This document shows positions 44,707 through 54,136 of a stretch of DNA of 64,000 nt, one piece after another. The stretch is from positions 62,001-126,000 of the forward strand of contig NZ_RYZR01000001.1 of assembly GCF_003977615.1 (NCBI RefSeq), given 5' to 3'. The notes under the pieces were generated by a model. The model did not search any database. It was given only the letters and a program-made list of their open reading frames with translations, and was not told the origin of the DNA. The stretch's first letter is position 1; each line of letters starts with the position of its first letter. A program made the position numbers and the translations under genes. This stretch comes from Dyella dinghuensis. GTDB taxonomy: Bacteria > Pseudomonadota > Gammaproteobacteria > Xanthomonadales > Rhodanobacteraceae.

Positions 44707-45549
44707 CTAGCGCCGTATTGCTAAAACACCGTCTAACGCGAGTTGCGTCTTGAAGCCTGCCTTCTCCAGCCGCTTCGCAACCTCGCGCGGTACATCGCGG
44801 TCGCTGGTGAGCTTGTTCGGACTGCCGGTGTAGTGGAACAGACGTCCACCACGACGCAGTACGCGAGCCAATTGATCGTAGAACGCCTGGGAGTAGAGTT
44901 CGCCCGCAATGCCGAAGCGTGGCGGATCATGTAGCAGTGCATCGACCGAGACGTCGGGGACTTGGGCGATCGTCTGTGATACGTCGGCATGGCTGAGTTG
45001 TAGACGACCGCTGCTTGAGGCCGCGTCAGGGTCAGGTGACCATGGGTTGATCGTGCGCAACCAGAGTACATCTGCGTTTTTCTCGAACGACTGGATGCGC
45101 GCAACGCCGGCTTCCAGGCAGCACGCGGCGAAATAGCCCAAGCCACCGCAAGTATCCAACAACACTTTGCCGCGTGGCTCGACCAAGGCCACTTTGCGGC
45201 GCGCGTCCTCGAATGGCGATTCCTTCGCTGTGGGCAGCATCTTGATGCCGTCGATCTCGAATGTGGGCGCGCCCCACTCGGTGGGCACAAGCTTGATCAG
45301 CGAGCCAGAAAAGCGCGACACCGGCACAAATTCATCGCCATCCCAGTAATAGATGGTGCGGTCCTTGAGCTTGTGCGGATAAGGATAGTGCGCGCCTTTC
45401 CATTGCCACGTATCGGCAAGCAACGCAGCGCTGCCGTCCGATCGGCCTAGATCCAGCGAACCAGTCCATTCGGCCGTGCCCGCTCCATGTGCAGCGAGCA
45501 GCGCTTGAGCGGTGGGACGTGTGAGCAGGGGTCCGGAATAATGCGGCAC
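44707..45549 (-). CDS. SAM-dependent methyltransferase
   Basis: A 280-residue class I methyltransferase starting at a GTG (45549). Motif I is LLDTCGGLGYFAACCL near residue 130, an acidic motif II follows at SFEKNADVL, and the active-site-like motif IV is LLHDPPRFG near 208, resembling DPPY of base N-methyltransferases. The N-terminal ~110 residues look like a separate target-binding region. This resembles archaeal-type predicted methyltransferases (COG2521). Substrate unknown: RNA, DNA or small molecule. Single gene. Confidence 0.8.
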   Translation of the reverse strand: MPHYSGPLLTRPTAQALLAAHGAGTAEWTGSLDLGRSDGSAALLADTWQWKGAHYPYPHKLKDRTIYYWDGDEFVPVSRFSGSLIKLVPTEWGAPTFEIDGIKMLPTAKESPFEDARRKVALVEPRGKVLLDTCGGLGYFAACCLEAGVARIQSFEKNADVLWLRTINPWSPDPDAASSSGRLQLSHADVSQTIAQVPDVSVDALLHDPPRFGIAGELYSQAFYDQLARVLRRGGRLFHYTGSPNKLTSDRDVPREVAKRLEKAGFKTQLALDGVLAIRR

Positions 45550-45831
45550 GATGAAAAATCTCTGGAATAAATAGGGATATCGTTTTCGCCATAGCCCTAT
45601 GAAGGAGGGCGGTTTGCGTTCTGGCGACTAGCAAGCTTACCGGGTGCCCTGCTCGATGAAAAACGAAACGGCCGGATGGAATCATTTTTTAAGGGAAAAT
45701 CCGCTTGCCTCTTATTCGACCGTTCGTCAGGTGGTAGACCACACACCGCGGGAGGTGCAAGCTAAGGGTGCAGGGGTAGTCACCGAGCTGGTCGTTTTCT
45801 AGGCGTCGCAGCTCTCTAGCTACAGGATATT

Positions 45832-46179
45832 ATGACGAAGCCGGAACAGCGCTGGCGTCCGATTGCACTGATGCCAGCATTTAAATATGCGGTGAGTACC
45901 GCTGCCGAAACTGCCCGCGTCCAGGCTGAGAACATGCGCCTTGCGATTGATCAGCACGATGTAATCGATCGCGTCGAATTGGCGCGCATGCGCGTTGTTT
46001 ACGAAGATACCCAGTTATATATCCAGATGTGTGAGGAACAGCTGAGCCGTTGGCGCGGTGAATCCACAACATCGGAACAGATGTCGGCACTCGATCGTCT
46101 TGACGCTATTATCGAACAATGGGTGGACGATACAGAATCCGTTCTTGATGCAGTGAACGTTATGTTGCACCAACCATAG
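45832..46179 (+). CDS. hypothetical helical protein
   Basis: A 115-residue soluble protein, all helical, with AGGA five bases before the start. It has a long charged helix (RVVYEDTQLYIQMCEEQLSRW) and a C-terminal acidic helix. No family recognised. It ends 37 bases before the FUSC transporter gene on the same strand and may be co-transcribed with it. 45550-45831 upstream holds no gene. Confidence 0.6.
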   Translation: MTKPEQRWRPIALMPAFKYAVSTAAETARVQAENMRLAIDQHDVIDRVELARMRVVYEDTQLYIQMCEEQLSRWRGESTTSEQMSALDRLDAIIEQWVDDTESVLDAVNVMLHQP

Positions 46180-46215
46180 TGCGGCAAATTTCTTCCACAT
46201 AAATTGGTTATCGCT

Positions 46216-47382
46216 ATGAATCGACGCCACGTCATCGACTTCATGCGATTGACGGCAACGAGTCTTGCAGCAGAGTTGGCGCAGCTTCGGTTGACAGGGC
46301 CGCGTGCATGGCTTTGTGCCGAGACGGTTGGTGCCGTCATCTGCGCTGTCGTTATGGCAGACGTCTTTCATCTCAAAGAGCGCTGGTGGGTTGCGCTCAG
46401 TGCCTACACGATTGTGCGTGCGCATTTCGGTGCGTCGATCATCCGTTGCGTGGAGCGCATCGTCGGAACGGCCATCGGTGCGGCGTGCGGTTTTGCAGTG
46501 GCAGCAATCGCTATCCACAACGCGTGGACCTTTGCACTCGTACTTGGATTGATCGCGGCCGTTGGCCTGTATTGGATGATTGGCTCCAAGCGCGGTTATA
46601 GCTGGATTCTCGGCACCGTGACTGCATTGATGGTGGTCAGTCAGGCCGCGAGCGAACCGAGTCTCGGTGTGTTTGCACTCACTCGTGTTGCCGATGTTGC
46701 GGTGGGCGTGACATCGGCGTTGTTGATGGTCGCGTTGTTCGAGTTGATAAGCCGGATGCGTCGTGGCGTTGTTGCAAAGAACCAGGCAAGCGCGTCTTTT
46801 GTTCAAGGCAAAACGGAGCAGGGAAGCCTTCCGCAAGAGTCGCCCGGTTCGACCATTCGGAAATTGCGCACGTTTCAGGCCATGCAAGGTGCGATTTGCA
46901 TCGGTGCTCTGAGTGCGGTGGATTATTGCCATCCCATCCCAAGTTTCGCACAGGCGTTGGTTTCTATCGTGGCGGTGCTTTTCGTTCCTCTACCTGCGTT
47001 GCTTCAAAGCGACGATCAGCGCGTGGTTTTTGTGCGCATGTTGAATCGAATGCTGGGCTGTGCCTTTGCAGCATTGATTGCCATCGCGCTTTTGCCTCTC
47101 ATCGGAAACTTTTCTGTGCTCTGCGCGATGGCATTGGCAGGCGGGGTCTGGATAGCTTCGCATGTGCAAACCGGTTCCTCGGCCACCAGCTATATCGGTA
47201 CGCAGTTTGGTATCGGTTTCATCATGGTGTTTGTGCAGGATCAGGCATGGTCAACCGACGCTTCTGCTGCAGAACGTCGGTTGGCAGGCATGCTGATCGG
47301 TTTGATAAGTCTTGCCGTTGTCATGAGTATTGCCTCGGCGATTCGCCGGTATATGGCCGTATCGCCGGGTCGCGTGGCGTAA
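46216..47382 (+). CDS. FUSC-family inner-membrane protein
   Basis: A 388-residue protein with two sets of membrane helices separated by a cytoplasmic stretch (about residues 180-220), the layout of FUSC/aromatic acid exporter proteins. The family motif WWVALSAYTIVRAHFG lies after helix 2, and RIVGTAIGAACGF follows; the second set repeats the pattern with GTQFGIGFIMVF. Members export aromatic acids or fusaric acid, often with a membrane fusion partner, which is absent here. The start at 46216 lacks a strong ribosome site; TTG 46204 is an alternative. 47383-47781 after it holds no gene. Confidence 0.82.
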   Translation: MNRRHVIDFMRLTATSLAAELAQLRLTGPRAWLCAETVGAVICAVVMADVFHLKERWWVALSAYTIVRAHFGASIIRCVERIVGTAIGAACGFAVAAIAIHNAWTFALVLGLIAAVGLYWMIGSKRGYSWILGTVTALMVVSQAASEPSLGVFALTRVADVAVGVTSALLMVALFELISRMRRGVVAKNQASASFVQGKTEQGSLPQESPGSTIRKLRTFQAMQGAICIGALSAVDYCHPIPSFAQALVSIVAVLFVPLPALLQSDDQRVVFVRMLNRMLGCAFAALIAIALLPLIGNFSVLCAMALAGGVWIASHVQTGSSATSYIGTQFGIGFIMVFVQDQAWSTDASAAERRLAGMLIGLISLAVVMSIASAIRRYMAVSPGRVA

Positions 47383-47781
47383 CCGTTTTCGCACTGATCG
47401 TCGCAGTGAACGGGCAGGGCGAATTGACGTTCCGGCCAAGGTGAATGGTGGCCTTCTCGACACTGACGCTAACGCGACGCTAAAGATTTTCGCGAGGCTG
47501 CCGATTAAGGGGCATATCCAAACTTATGGTTGTACTTCACGCCGCGAGTACAGACGTTGTAATAAGGGCCGCGCCCACTAAGCGTCGTTCCGCGGGTTTC
47601 ACAACATGTAAAACCGCTCGCGAGTTTGAATAACGGTTGTGGCAGTCAGGCTTGGGTGGATGGCTTGATCGACATGGTTTTGGAAACAACCACCCATGGC
47701 CGGTAGGGATGTGGCTTGAACCTTGCAACAGCAAACAGCGATGTATCCCTTATGTGTTTCCGGTAAGCGTAGGCCCAATGC

Positions 47782-49047
47782 ATGTCCTGGAAAGAAGTCC
47801 CTGATCTGCTAGCCGTCGGACTGCTGATCTACGCGTTCGTGTCCGTCGCGCGTCCAGCCGGTGGCATGATGACGCGTCTGTGGCTTGCGGGCTGGATCTG
47901 CATTGAATTGCACTTCGCGGCCTATTCGTTTCTGGATTTGCCGGGTGCCGGCGGCATCGTGGCGGACATCGTCGGTACGGCCGCCTTGGTGTGGTGCGCC
48001 GAACTCTTTTGTTGGTCCATGGACCCGCAGCCGGAACAGTGGGGAAGCCGCTTGCTGTTCTGGGCTGTCTCTGCCGTCTACACGTTCTACATCGTGCTGT
48101 CGTCGCTGCCGTCGGTTCCCAAGCCGCTTATGGTGGCCGCGGCGAGTCTGTTCGCTATCGTGCCACTCACCGTGGTGGCGTTAACGCCCGGGACGCAGCG
48201 GCCGAGAAGCCGATGGATCGGAGTCGTCATCAACGCGGCACTCGCCTTGGCGTTGCTGCGCTGGCAGTTCTCCGCGCATGGACCAGATTTGCAGGGCGTC
48301 TTGCCACTTTTCGTCACTTATTTCGTTTGCTGTGTGCAGTTCGGCTTCTCCAGCCAGCGGCGGCTGACGGGTGGTTTCGTGGTTACCCTGTTGGGCTTGC
48401 TCGCGTGGTCGCTGGTCTTCCCCGTGGGCATGGCGTTCGACGTATTCCTGCCCAGCGTGCAGGTGGGTGCGGAGGTGTGGAACCTGCCCAAATATCTGGT
48501 GGCGGTGGGCATGATCCTGTTGTTGCTGGAGAGTCAGCTGAAACGCAATCAGCATATGGCACAGCATGACGCCTTGACCGGGTTGCCCAATCGCCGCCTG
48601 TTTCACGATCGCATCAGCAAGGCCATGGACCGCGCCCGCCAGCGCAATGCAGCTACGGCGGTGCTGGCGATCGACCTGGATGGATTCAAAGCGGTGAACG
48701 ATTCGTTCGGCCACCACACCGGCGATGAAGTGCTGCAACAAGTGGCGCATTTATTTACGACGTATCTTCGCCGCATCGACACCATCGCACGAACCGGCGG
48801 CGACGAATTTTCGGTAGTGCTCGAAGGGCCGATCACACGCTGTGAAGCGACAGAGGTTGCGAGCACCTTGAAGCAGTTGCTGGAGACGCCGATGGCGGTG
48901 GCGGGGCGCACCATGCAGATCGGTGCAAGTATCGGCGTAGCGATGTTTCCGGATGATGCGCAATCGCCGGATCATCTTTCTATTCTGGCTGACGAGCGTA
49001 TGTACAAGGCCAAGCGAGAAGGCGGAAGCCGAGTGCAAGCCTGCTGA
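47782..49047 (+). CDS. membrane-bound diguanylate cyclase
   Basis: A 421-residue protein that should make cyclic di-GMP. About seven membrane helices fill residues 1-250 as an unidentified sensor. The GGDEF domain follows: HDALTGLPNRRLF, LAIDLDGFKAVNDSFGH and the active site GGDEF (339-343). A product-inhibition I-site RRID (330-333) sits exactly five residues before it, so feedback control is expected. KAKREGG closes the domain. No EAL domain. Single gene. Confidence 0.92.
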   Translation: MSWKEVPDLLAVGLLIYAFVSVARPAGGMMTRLWLAGWICIELHFAAYSFLDLPGAGGIVADIVGTAALVWCAELFCWSMDPQPEQWGSRLLFWAVSAVYTFYIVLSSLPSVPKPLMVAAASLFAIVPLTVVALTPGTQRPRSRWIGVVINAALALALLRWQFSAHGPDLQGVLPLFVTYFVCCVQFGFSSQRRLTGGFVVTLLGLLAWSLVFPVGMAFDVFLPSVQVGAEVWNLPKYLVAVGMILLLLESQLKRNQHMAQHDALTGLPNRRLFHDRISKAMDRARQRNAATAVLAIDLDGFKAVNDSFGHHTGDEVLQQVAHLFTTYLRRIDTIARTGGDEFSVVLEGPITRCEATEVASTLKQLLETPMAVAGRTMQIGASIGVAMFPDDAQSPDHLSILADERMYKAKREGGSRVQAC

Positions 49048-49199
49048 TGAAAATGCTGTCGCGCAATGCGATAGCTATTTGAGAAGCGCATCGACCGGTT
49101 CTCATCACCCATGCATCGATTGCAAAAATAAGCGAATTCACATCGATAAAAAATTTTCATTTCTTGATCGATGCCTCAAAAATAAGGCGAGTTCAAATG

Positions 49200-49810
49200 T
49201 TCTTGCGAAAAAAATGTGTGATGCATCACATATGTGGCGCATGCACCGTCATCGTCGCGTAAGGTACAAAAATATTTTCATAATGTTGATGCTTCACGGC
49301 AAAGACGCGCACAAAAACGTCACGGTGACTACACATATCTGCTTCCATTCTTACAAAATGAATCAACGTCGCATGTGACTTTGCATCGTTGATGTAAGGC
49401 AGTCATAAGTGGTGGAGGTGAAGTGATGCGATCGCGCTTGTGGTTTTTTCCGGGGAAAGCAATAGCGCTGCATGTCCGTCAGCAACGTCAGCGACGAAGT
49501 AGCCGTTGCACATAACTTCATTTAATCGGATCACCTTCGAATTCGAGGTGTGATGTGAACCTATAACGAGATGACGCAACTGCACATTCGTGCAGAGAGC
49601 GGTAGCACGCTTGCGTCATCGAGCCATGAAGCGCGCTCTTTTTCCTGTGAGAGAGCGTTGCTGAGGGAGCGTTACCGTAGGGACGCGGCGTAATGGGCAA
49701 CCTGGGGGCGCAGCGTAATTCCGTTGCGGCGGGTTGTTGCTGGAGGTACTCGACTTTTGGATGGTCCAAAGTCGACATCAATTGCCATTTACGTACTGGG
49801 GAGAAACTAA
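49200..49810 (+). promoter_or_regulatory. long 5' leader of the first paralogue, duplicated at 51040-51688
   Basis: This 600-base non-coding stretch is recognisably similar, in blocks and in the same order, to 51040-51688. Shared blocks include AAATCACATGTG-like and CATAAGT.GTG.AGG segments, GGGGAAAGCAA, TCAATCGAATCAC-like, and a nearly identical last 70 bases ending TTTACGTACTGGGGAGAAACTAA before the ATG. Such conservation is unusual for non-coding DNA and suggests a long regulated 5' region. GGGGAGAAA is the ribosome site. Confidence 0.65.
49570..49620 (+). ncRNA. conserved leader RNA structure, copy 1
   Basis: GATGACGCAA (49570-49579) pairs perfectly with TTGCGTCATC (49611-49620), enclosing a second hairpin CTGCAC-attc-GTGCAG (49580-49595). 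Copy 2 at 51426-51476 keeps both stems, with a compensated base pair in the inner one. About 190 bases upstream of the start codon. Could be a riboregulator, a processing site or a protein-binding element. Confidence 0.5.
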
Positions 49811-50830
49811 ATGCAAGCAAAGTTCAAGTTCGCGCTCCTGGCTGGCCTTGTGTCTGCCGCATTCGTTCCCGCTGTTTTTGCTACCGACGATGGCATCGTC
49901 GAGCAGATGGCCAAGGCTTCCTGGCGTCAGGACGTCGCGCAGATCGCTACGCCAGCGCAGGGTTGCTTTCACGCAAGCTATCCAAGTGTCTTGTGGGAGC
50001 CGGTAGCGTGCCACCAGTTGCATCCGCGTGTTCACACCGTGCCGCGCCAGATTGTTTTCGGTCAGGAACAAACCGTGGGCAATGGCAACGACTACACGTT
50101 GAACACGACCAGCAACATCAGCAAGGCAGTGGGCAGCTTCCCGACCTATTCGGGTGTGACCTCGGAGAAGAGCGTTGGCGTCGCGGCATACGGCGACGGC
50201 GGCATTCTGGGTAGTAACGAATACTCGCTGCAGATGAACACGAGCTTCAACAACACCTCTGCCGCGTGCGATGGTGGCGCCGCCGGCTGTGTGGTGTGGC
50301 AGCAGTTTATCTACGCGACCGATTATGATGTCAACGGCGAAGGTTCCGTGTTCATACAGAACTGGCTGATCGGTTGGGGCAACGGTACATGCCCAAGTGG
50401 CTTCGGCAGCGATGGCCAAGGTGACTGCTACGGAAATAGCAACTCCACCCAGCTTGCAGACATTTCACCGAAGAGTCTCGGCAGCGTGACGCTGACCGGC
50501 ACTGCGACCACCGGCGGTAACGACACGTCGGTCGTCACCTATGACGGTGACGCCTACAGCACCAGCCAATCGGATAGCACGCTGGATATCGCGAGCGTGT
50601 GGAACCAGGTTGAATACAACGTGGTCGGCGATGCGGGTGGTTCGGAAGCGAAATTCAACACCAGCGGCGTCAATATCAAAGTCAATATTGCCGTTAACGA
50701 TGGTTCTACCAGCGCACCGACTTGCGAAGCGGACACCGGCACCACCGGTGAGAGCAACAACCTGACCCTGGGTAGCTGCACCACTGCAAGTGGCTCGACC
50801 CCATCGATCAGCTTCACTGAATCTAACTGA
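49811..50830 (+). CDS. secreted protein of unknown family, tandem copy 1
   Basis: A 339-residue secreted protein with signal peptide LLAGLVSAAFVPAVFA. The mature part starts with GIVEQMAKASWR and CFHASYPSVLWEPVAC, then a Gly/Asn/Thr-rich beta domain: NEYSLQMNTSFNN, CVVWQQFIYATDY, VFIQNWLIGWG, CPSGFG, WNQVEYNVVGDAGG and GESNNLTLGSC. Cysteines come in pairs, fitting export. It looks like a lectin-type beta sandwich, but no family is recognised. The same domain precedes the vWD region of the protein at 34.2 kb. A strong terminator follows. Confidence 0.75.
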   Translation: MQAKFKFALLAGLVSAAFVPAVFATDDGIVEQMAKASWRQDVAQIATPAQGCFHASYPSVLWEPVACHQLHPRVHTVPRQIVFGQEQTVGNGNDYTLNTTSNISKAVGSFPTYSGVTSEKSVGVAAYGDGGILGSNEYSLQMNTSFNNTSAACDGGAAGCVVWQQFIYATDYDVNGEGSVFIQNWLIGWGNGTCPSGFGSDGQGDCYGNSNSTQLADISPKSLGSVTLTGTATTGGNDTSVVTYDGDAYSTSQSDSTLDIASVWNQVEYNVVGDAGGSEAKFNTSGVNIKVNIAVNDGSTSAPTCEADTGTTGESNNLTLGSCTTASGSTPSISFTESN

Positions 50831-50854
50831 TCGTCTTTACATTGTCGGTTAAAG

Positions 50855-50887
50855 AAAACGCCGGGGGTTATACCTCGGCGTTTTTGT
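50855..50887 (+). terminator. rho-independent terminator
   Basis: AACGCCG...CGGCGTT with flanking AAAA and TTTTTG, 25 bases after the stop. The same stem ends the second copy. Confidence 0.88.
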
Positions 50888-51039
50888 TTTCACGTAGAAG
50901 GCCGGGTCATTACGTGACGCGGGATTGGGAAAGTGCGAGTCGAGTTGAAATCGTTTCCACCGGTAGCACTCATCGGTATAGCACTGCGTGTAAACCTTTT
51001 CTTTCATAGATCAATCTGTAGAAAAGAAGTCAATCCGAA

Positions 51040-51688
51040 ATTTTCTTATTACGACCGAAAATGTGTGATAAATCACATGTGCATCGCAGCAATGTCATTC
51101 TGATGCAAGGTGCAAAAAGAGTTGCCGTGCATCGACATTGCACAGACGCTTGCGTATGCGACAAGCGTCACGCACTCTACACATAATTGTAGTCATCCTT
51201 ACGAAATCAACCGAAGTCATGGGGCGCTTCGCGTTGTTGATGCAAAAGCAATCATAAGTCGTGAAGGAGGGGTGATGGGCACGCGCTTGTGTTGTTTTAT
51301 GGGGAAAGCAAACGTTCTGCATTCTTATCTATGTGAGCACTGTCAGCGACGGCGCAACCGCTACGCGTGACTGCATTCAATCGAATCACTTTCGAAATAT
51401 AAAGAGTGATTTGAGCAAACAGCCAGATGACGCAACTGCATGGTCATGCAGAGAGCGATAGGACGCTTGCGCCATCGAAGCACGTAATTCGCACTTTTAA
51501 AGTATTTCTATATGGAAAGTTTCACTGCCTGGCTTTTCTTCGTAAGGACACGGTAATAGGCAACCTGGGGGGGCGCCACAACTGATGGCAGTTGTTGGTG
51601 TGTAAGTACGTTGTTGTTGGAAGTACCTCGACTTTTGGGTGGTCCAGAGTCGAAACCAATTGCTATTTACGTACTGGGGAGAAACTAA
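51040..51688 (+). promoter_or_regulatory. long 5' leader of the second paralogue
   Basis: Counterpart of 49200-49810: non-coding, with the same ordered blocks and an almost identical 70-base end before the start codon. The middle is more diverged and slightly different in length. Contains the second copy of the paired hairpin structure. Confidence 0.65.
51426..51476 (+). ncRNA. conserved leader RNA structure, copy 2
   Basis: GATGACGCAA (51426-51435) faces TTGCGCCATC (51467-51476; one mismatch), enclosing CTGCAT-ggtc-ATGCAG (51436-51451). Compared with copy 1, the last inner pair changed from C-G to T-A on both sides, keeping the stem. Confidence 0.5.
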
Positions 51689-52705
51689 ATGCAAGCAAAA
51701 TTCAAGTTCGCGCTTTTGGCCGGCCTCGTCAGCGCAGCAGTCGTTCCTGCTGCATTCGCTGCTAACGATGGCATCGTCGAGCAGATGGCCAAGGCGTCCT
51801 GGCGCGGCGACATTGCGCAGATCGCCGCACCGTCGGAAGGTTGCTATCACGCTACCTATCCGAGCGTTGTTTGGGAGCAGGTTGCCTGCCAGCAGCTGGC
51901 CCCGCGTGCACATTCCGTACCGCGTCAGATTGTTTTCGGTCAGGAGCAAACCGCTGGCAACGGCAACGACTACACACTGAATACCACCAGCGCGATCACT
52001 AAGGCTGTGGGTAGCTTCCCGACATACTCGGGCGTGACCTCCGAGAAGAGCGTCGGCGTTGCAGCGTATGGCGGCGGCGGCATTCTCGGCGCGAACGAAT
52101 ACTCGCTGCAGATGAACACCAGCTTCAACAACACGACTGCTGCATGCAAAGGCCACTCCGGTTGCGTCGTGTGGCAGCAGTTCATCTACGCGACCGACTA
52201 TGAAACGGAAGGCAAAGGCGCCGTGTTCATGCAGGACTGGCTGATCAACTACGGCAGCAGCCGTTGCCCGAGTGGTTTCGGCAGCGATGGCGAAGGCGAT
52301 TGCTATAAGAACAGCAGCGCTACCGAGCTTGCCGACATTCCGCCGACGGCTCTGGGCGGCGTGACGTTGACCGGCACTGCTGCTACCGGTGGTAACGACA
52401 CGACGGTTGTCACCTATGATGGCGACGCCTATACCACCACTCAGAAGGACAGCACCCTGGATATCGCCAGCGTGTGGAACCAGGTTGAGTACAACATCGT
52501 CGGCGACGCCGGCGGTTCGGAAGCCGAGTTCAACACCAGCGGCGTTTCGATCAAGGTGAACGTTGCCGCGACCGACGGTTCGACCAGTGCACCGAGTTGT
52601 GAAGCCAACACCGGTACTACCGGTGAAAGCAACAACTTGACCCTGGGCAGCTGCACCGCTTCGGGTGGCTCAACCCCGTCGATCAGCTTCACCGAATCGA
52701 ACTGA
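51689..52705 (+). CDS. secreted protein of unknown family, tandem copy 2
   Basis: A 338-residue protein that matches the preceding gene along its whole length, including signal peptide (LLAGLVSAAVVPAAFA), CYHATYPSVVWEQVAC, EYSLQMNTSFNNTTAAC, VVWQQFIYATDYE, WLINYG, WNQVEYNIVGDAGG and GESNNLTLGSC. Differences are scattered and mostly conservative, so both copies appear to be functional. Its leader and terminator are duplicated too, so the whole transcription unit was copied. Family and role unknown; secretion is clear. Confidence 0.75.
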   Translation: MQAKFKFALLAGLVSAAVVPAAFAANDGIVEQMAKASWRGDIAQIAAPSEGCYHATYPSVVWEQVACQQLAPRAHSVPRQIVFGQEQTAGNGNDYTLNTTSAITKAVGSFPTYSGVTSEKSVGVAAYGGGGILGANEYSLQMNTSFNNTTAACKGHSGCVVWQQFIYATDYETEGKGAVFMQDWLINYGSSRCPSGFGSDGEGDCYKNSSATELADIPPTALGGVTLTGTAATGGNDTTVVTYDGDAYTTTQKDSTLDIASVWNQVEYNIVGDAGGSEAEFNTSGVSIKVNVAATDGSTSAPSCEANTGTTGESNNLTLGSCTASGGSTPSISFTESN

Positions 52706-52729
52706 TCGCTGTTATGTTCTTGATTTGAG

Positions 52730-52761
52730 AAAACGCCGAGGGTTACCCCTCGGCGTTTTTT
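52730..52761. terminator. terminator between converging genes
   Basis: AACGCCGAGGG, short loop, CCCTCGGCGTT followed by TTTT. Related to the terminator after copy 1. Confidence 0.9.
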
Positions 52762-52800
52762 ATGGCCGAGTGAAAGACATTACTGAAAAGAGTGCATGCA

Positions 52801-54096
52801 CTACGCGGTGTGCCGACTGGAGGCCATTGAATTGGCACCTGGGTCAATGTCGTCCATATCGATCCGCAGGCGCCTGTTCTCGATGCGTACGTGCAAGTTG
52901 CGATACTTGGCCAGATAGCGGACGCCAAGCGCTGCTGCGATCAATCCGGCTGCTGCGCCGACACCGAGTGCCCAGCGTGGACCGAATGTATCGGCGACCC
53001 ATCCGACGATGGGTGCGCCAATGGGTGTGCCGCCCATCGCGATCGCCAGAAAGATCGCGACGATGCGTCCTCGCATTTTCGGTTCCGTCGACAGCTGCAT
53101 GAAGCTGTTAGTTGAGGTCGTGAAGGTCTGTGCAGAAACACCGATCACGATGAGGGCCACACCAAAGAGCCAGTAGGTTGGCAGTACCGAGGCCACCATC
53201 AGAGCGAATCCAAACATCGCCGCCGAAGCGATCAACAAGGTGAAGTAGGGCTGCGCCCGCCTGGCGGCGAGAAGCGCGCCAGTGACCGAGCCAATCGCCA
53301 TGGTCGATGTCAGGAAGCCGTACCGGCTTGCTCCGGCGTGAAACACCGTAACAGCCATGGTCGAGATAAAGATAGGGAAGTTCAGTCCGAATGTGCCGAT
53401 AAAAAACAACATCAGCAGAAGGGTTCTGAGATCGGGGCGTCCGAGTACATAACGAAACCCATCGACAAGCCCCGCGCGTGTGCGTTCTGCGTGATGCCTC
53501 GGATGAAGTTCGTTGACGCGCAGGAAGGTCAATGAACACAACACGGCGCCGAACGAAACCGCGTTGAACACAAATACCCACCCCGTACCTATTGCTGCGA
53601 TCAGCAGGCCGGCGATGGCTGGACCGATCATGCGCGCGGCGTTGAATGAAGTGGAATTCAGCGCAACGGCATTGGAGAGATCTTCTTCGCCGACGATATC
53701 GGAAACAAAGGTTTGACGAGCGGGTGCATCGAATGCCGTCACGCATCCAAGCAGCAGCGCGAAGACATAGACTTCCCATAACCGGACCAGGCCTGTGACG
53801 GTTAGAATGCCAAGACCAAGCGCAAGCGTTCCCAATGCGGCTTGTGTGGCGAACAGCAATTTGCGTCGGTCCAGATGATCGGCTGTAAATCCGGTGATGG
53901 GTAAAAGTCCGAGCTGTGGCCCGAATTGCAATGCCATCACGACGCCAACGGCAGCTGCATTCTTATGGGTGAGTTGTGTGAGAACGAGCCAGTCTTGTGC
54001 GATCCGCTGCATCCATGTTCCGATGTTGGATACGATCGCACCGCTCGCCCAGACGCGATAGTTGTAATTATGCAAAGAGCGGAAGGTGCCTTTCAT
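52801..54096 (-). CDS. MFS transporter (EntS-like MFS_3 type)
   Basis: A 431-residue exporter with 12 membrane helices. N-terminal NYNYRVWASGAIVSNIGTWM and QDWLVL are typical of the enterobactin-exporter-like branch; the motif A region reads GFTADHLDRRKLL between helices 2 and 3, and FDAPARQTFVSDIV is the conserved stretch after helix 4. It is the last gene of a three-gene minus-strand operon with a MarR regulator and an isochorismatase-like enzyme, which points to export of a compound sensed by the regulator. Substrate unknown. Confidence 0.88.
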   Translation of the reverse strand: MKGTFRSLHNYNYRVWASGAIVSNIGTWMQRIAQDWLVLTQLTHKNAAAVGVVMALQFGPQLGLLPITGFTADHLDRRKLLFATQAALGTLALGLGILTVTGLVRLWEVYVFALLLGCVTAFDAPARQTFVSDIVGEEDLSNAVALNSTSFNAARMIGPAIAGLLIAAIGTGWVFVFNAVSFGAVLCSLTFLRVNELHPRHHAERTRAGLVDGFRYVLGRPDLRTLLLMLFFIGTFGLNFPIFISTMAVTVFHAGASRYGFLTSTMAIGSVTGALLAARRAQPYFTLLIASAAMFGFALMVASVLPTYWLFGVALIVIGVSAQTFTTSTNSFMQLSTEPKMRGRIVAIFLAIAMGGTPIGAPIVGWVADTFGPRWALGVGAAAGLIAAALGVRYLAKYRNLHVRIENRRLRIDMDDIDPGANSMASSRHTA

Positions 54097-54136
54097 CGCC
54101 TGATTCGTCGGTCCCTGGCACGCGTCATCGCCACGA

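Noticed and set aside
44493-44753. 86-codon + strand frame between the AroQ-like and methyltransferase genes
   Set aside because: It overlaps the methyltransferase C-terminus and the AroQ-like start, has no convincing ribosome site and no recognisable features.
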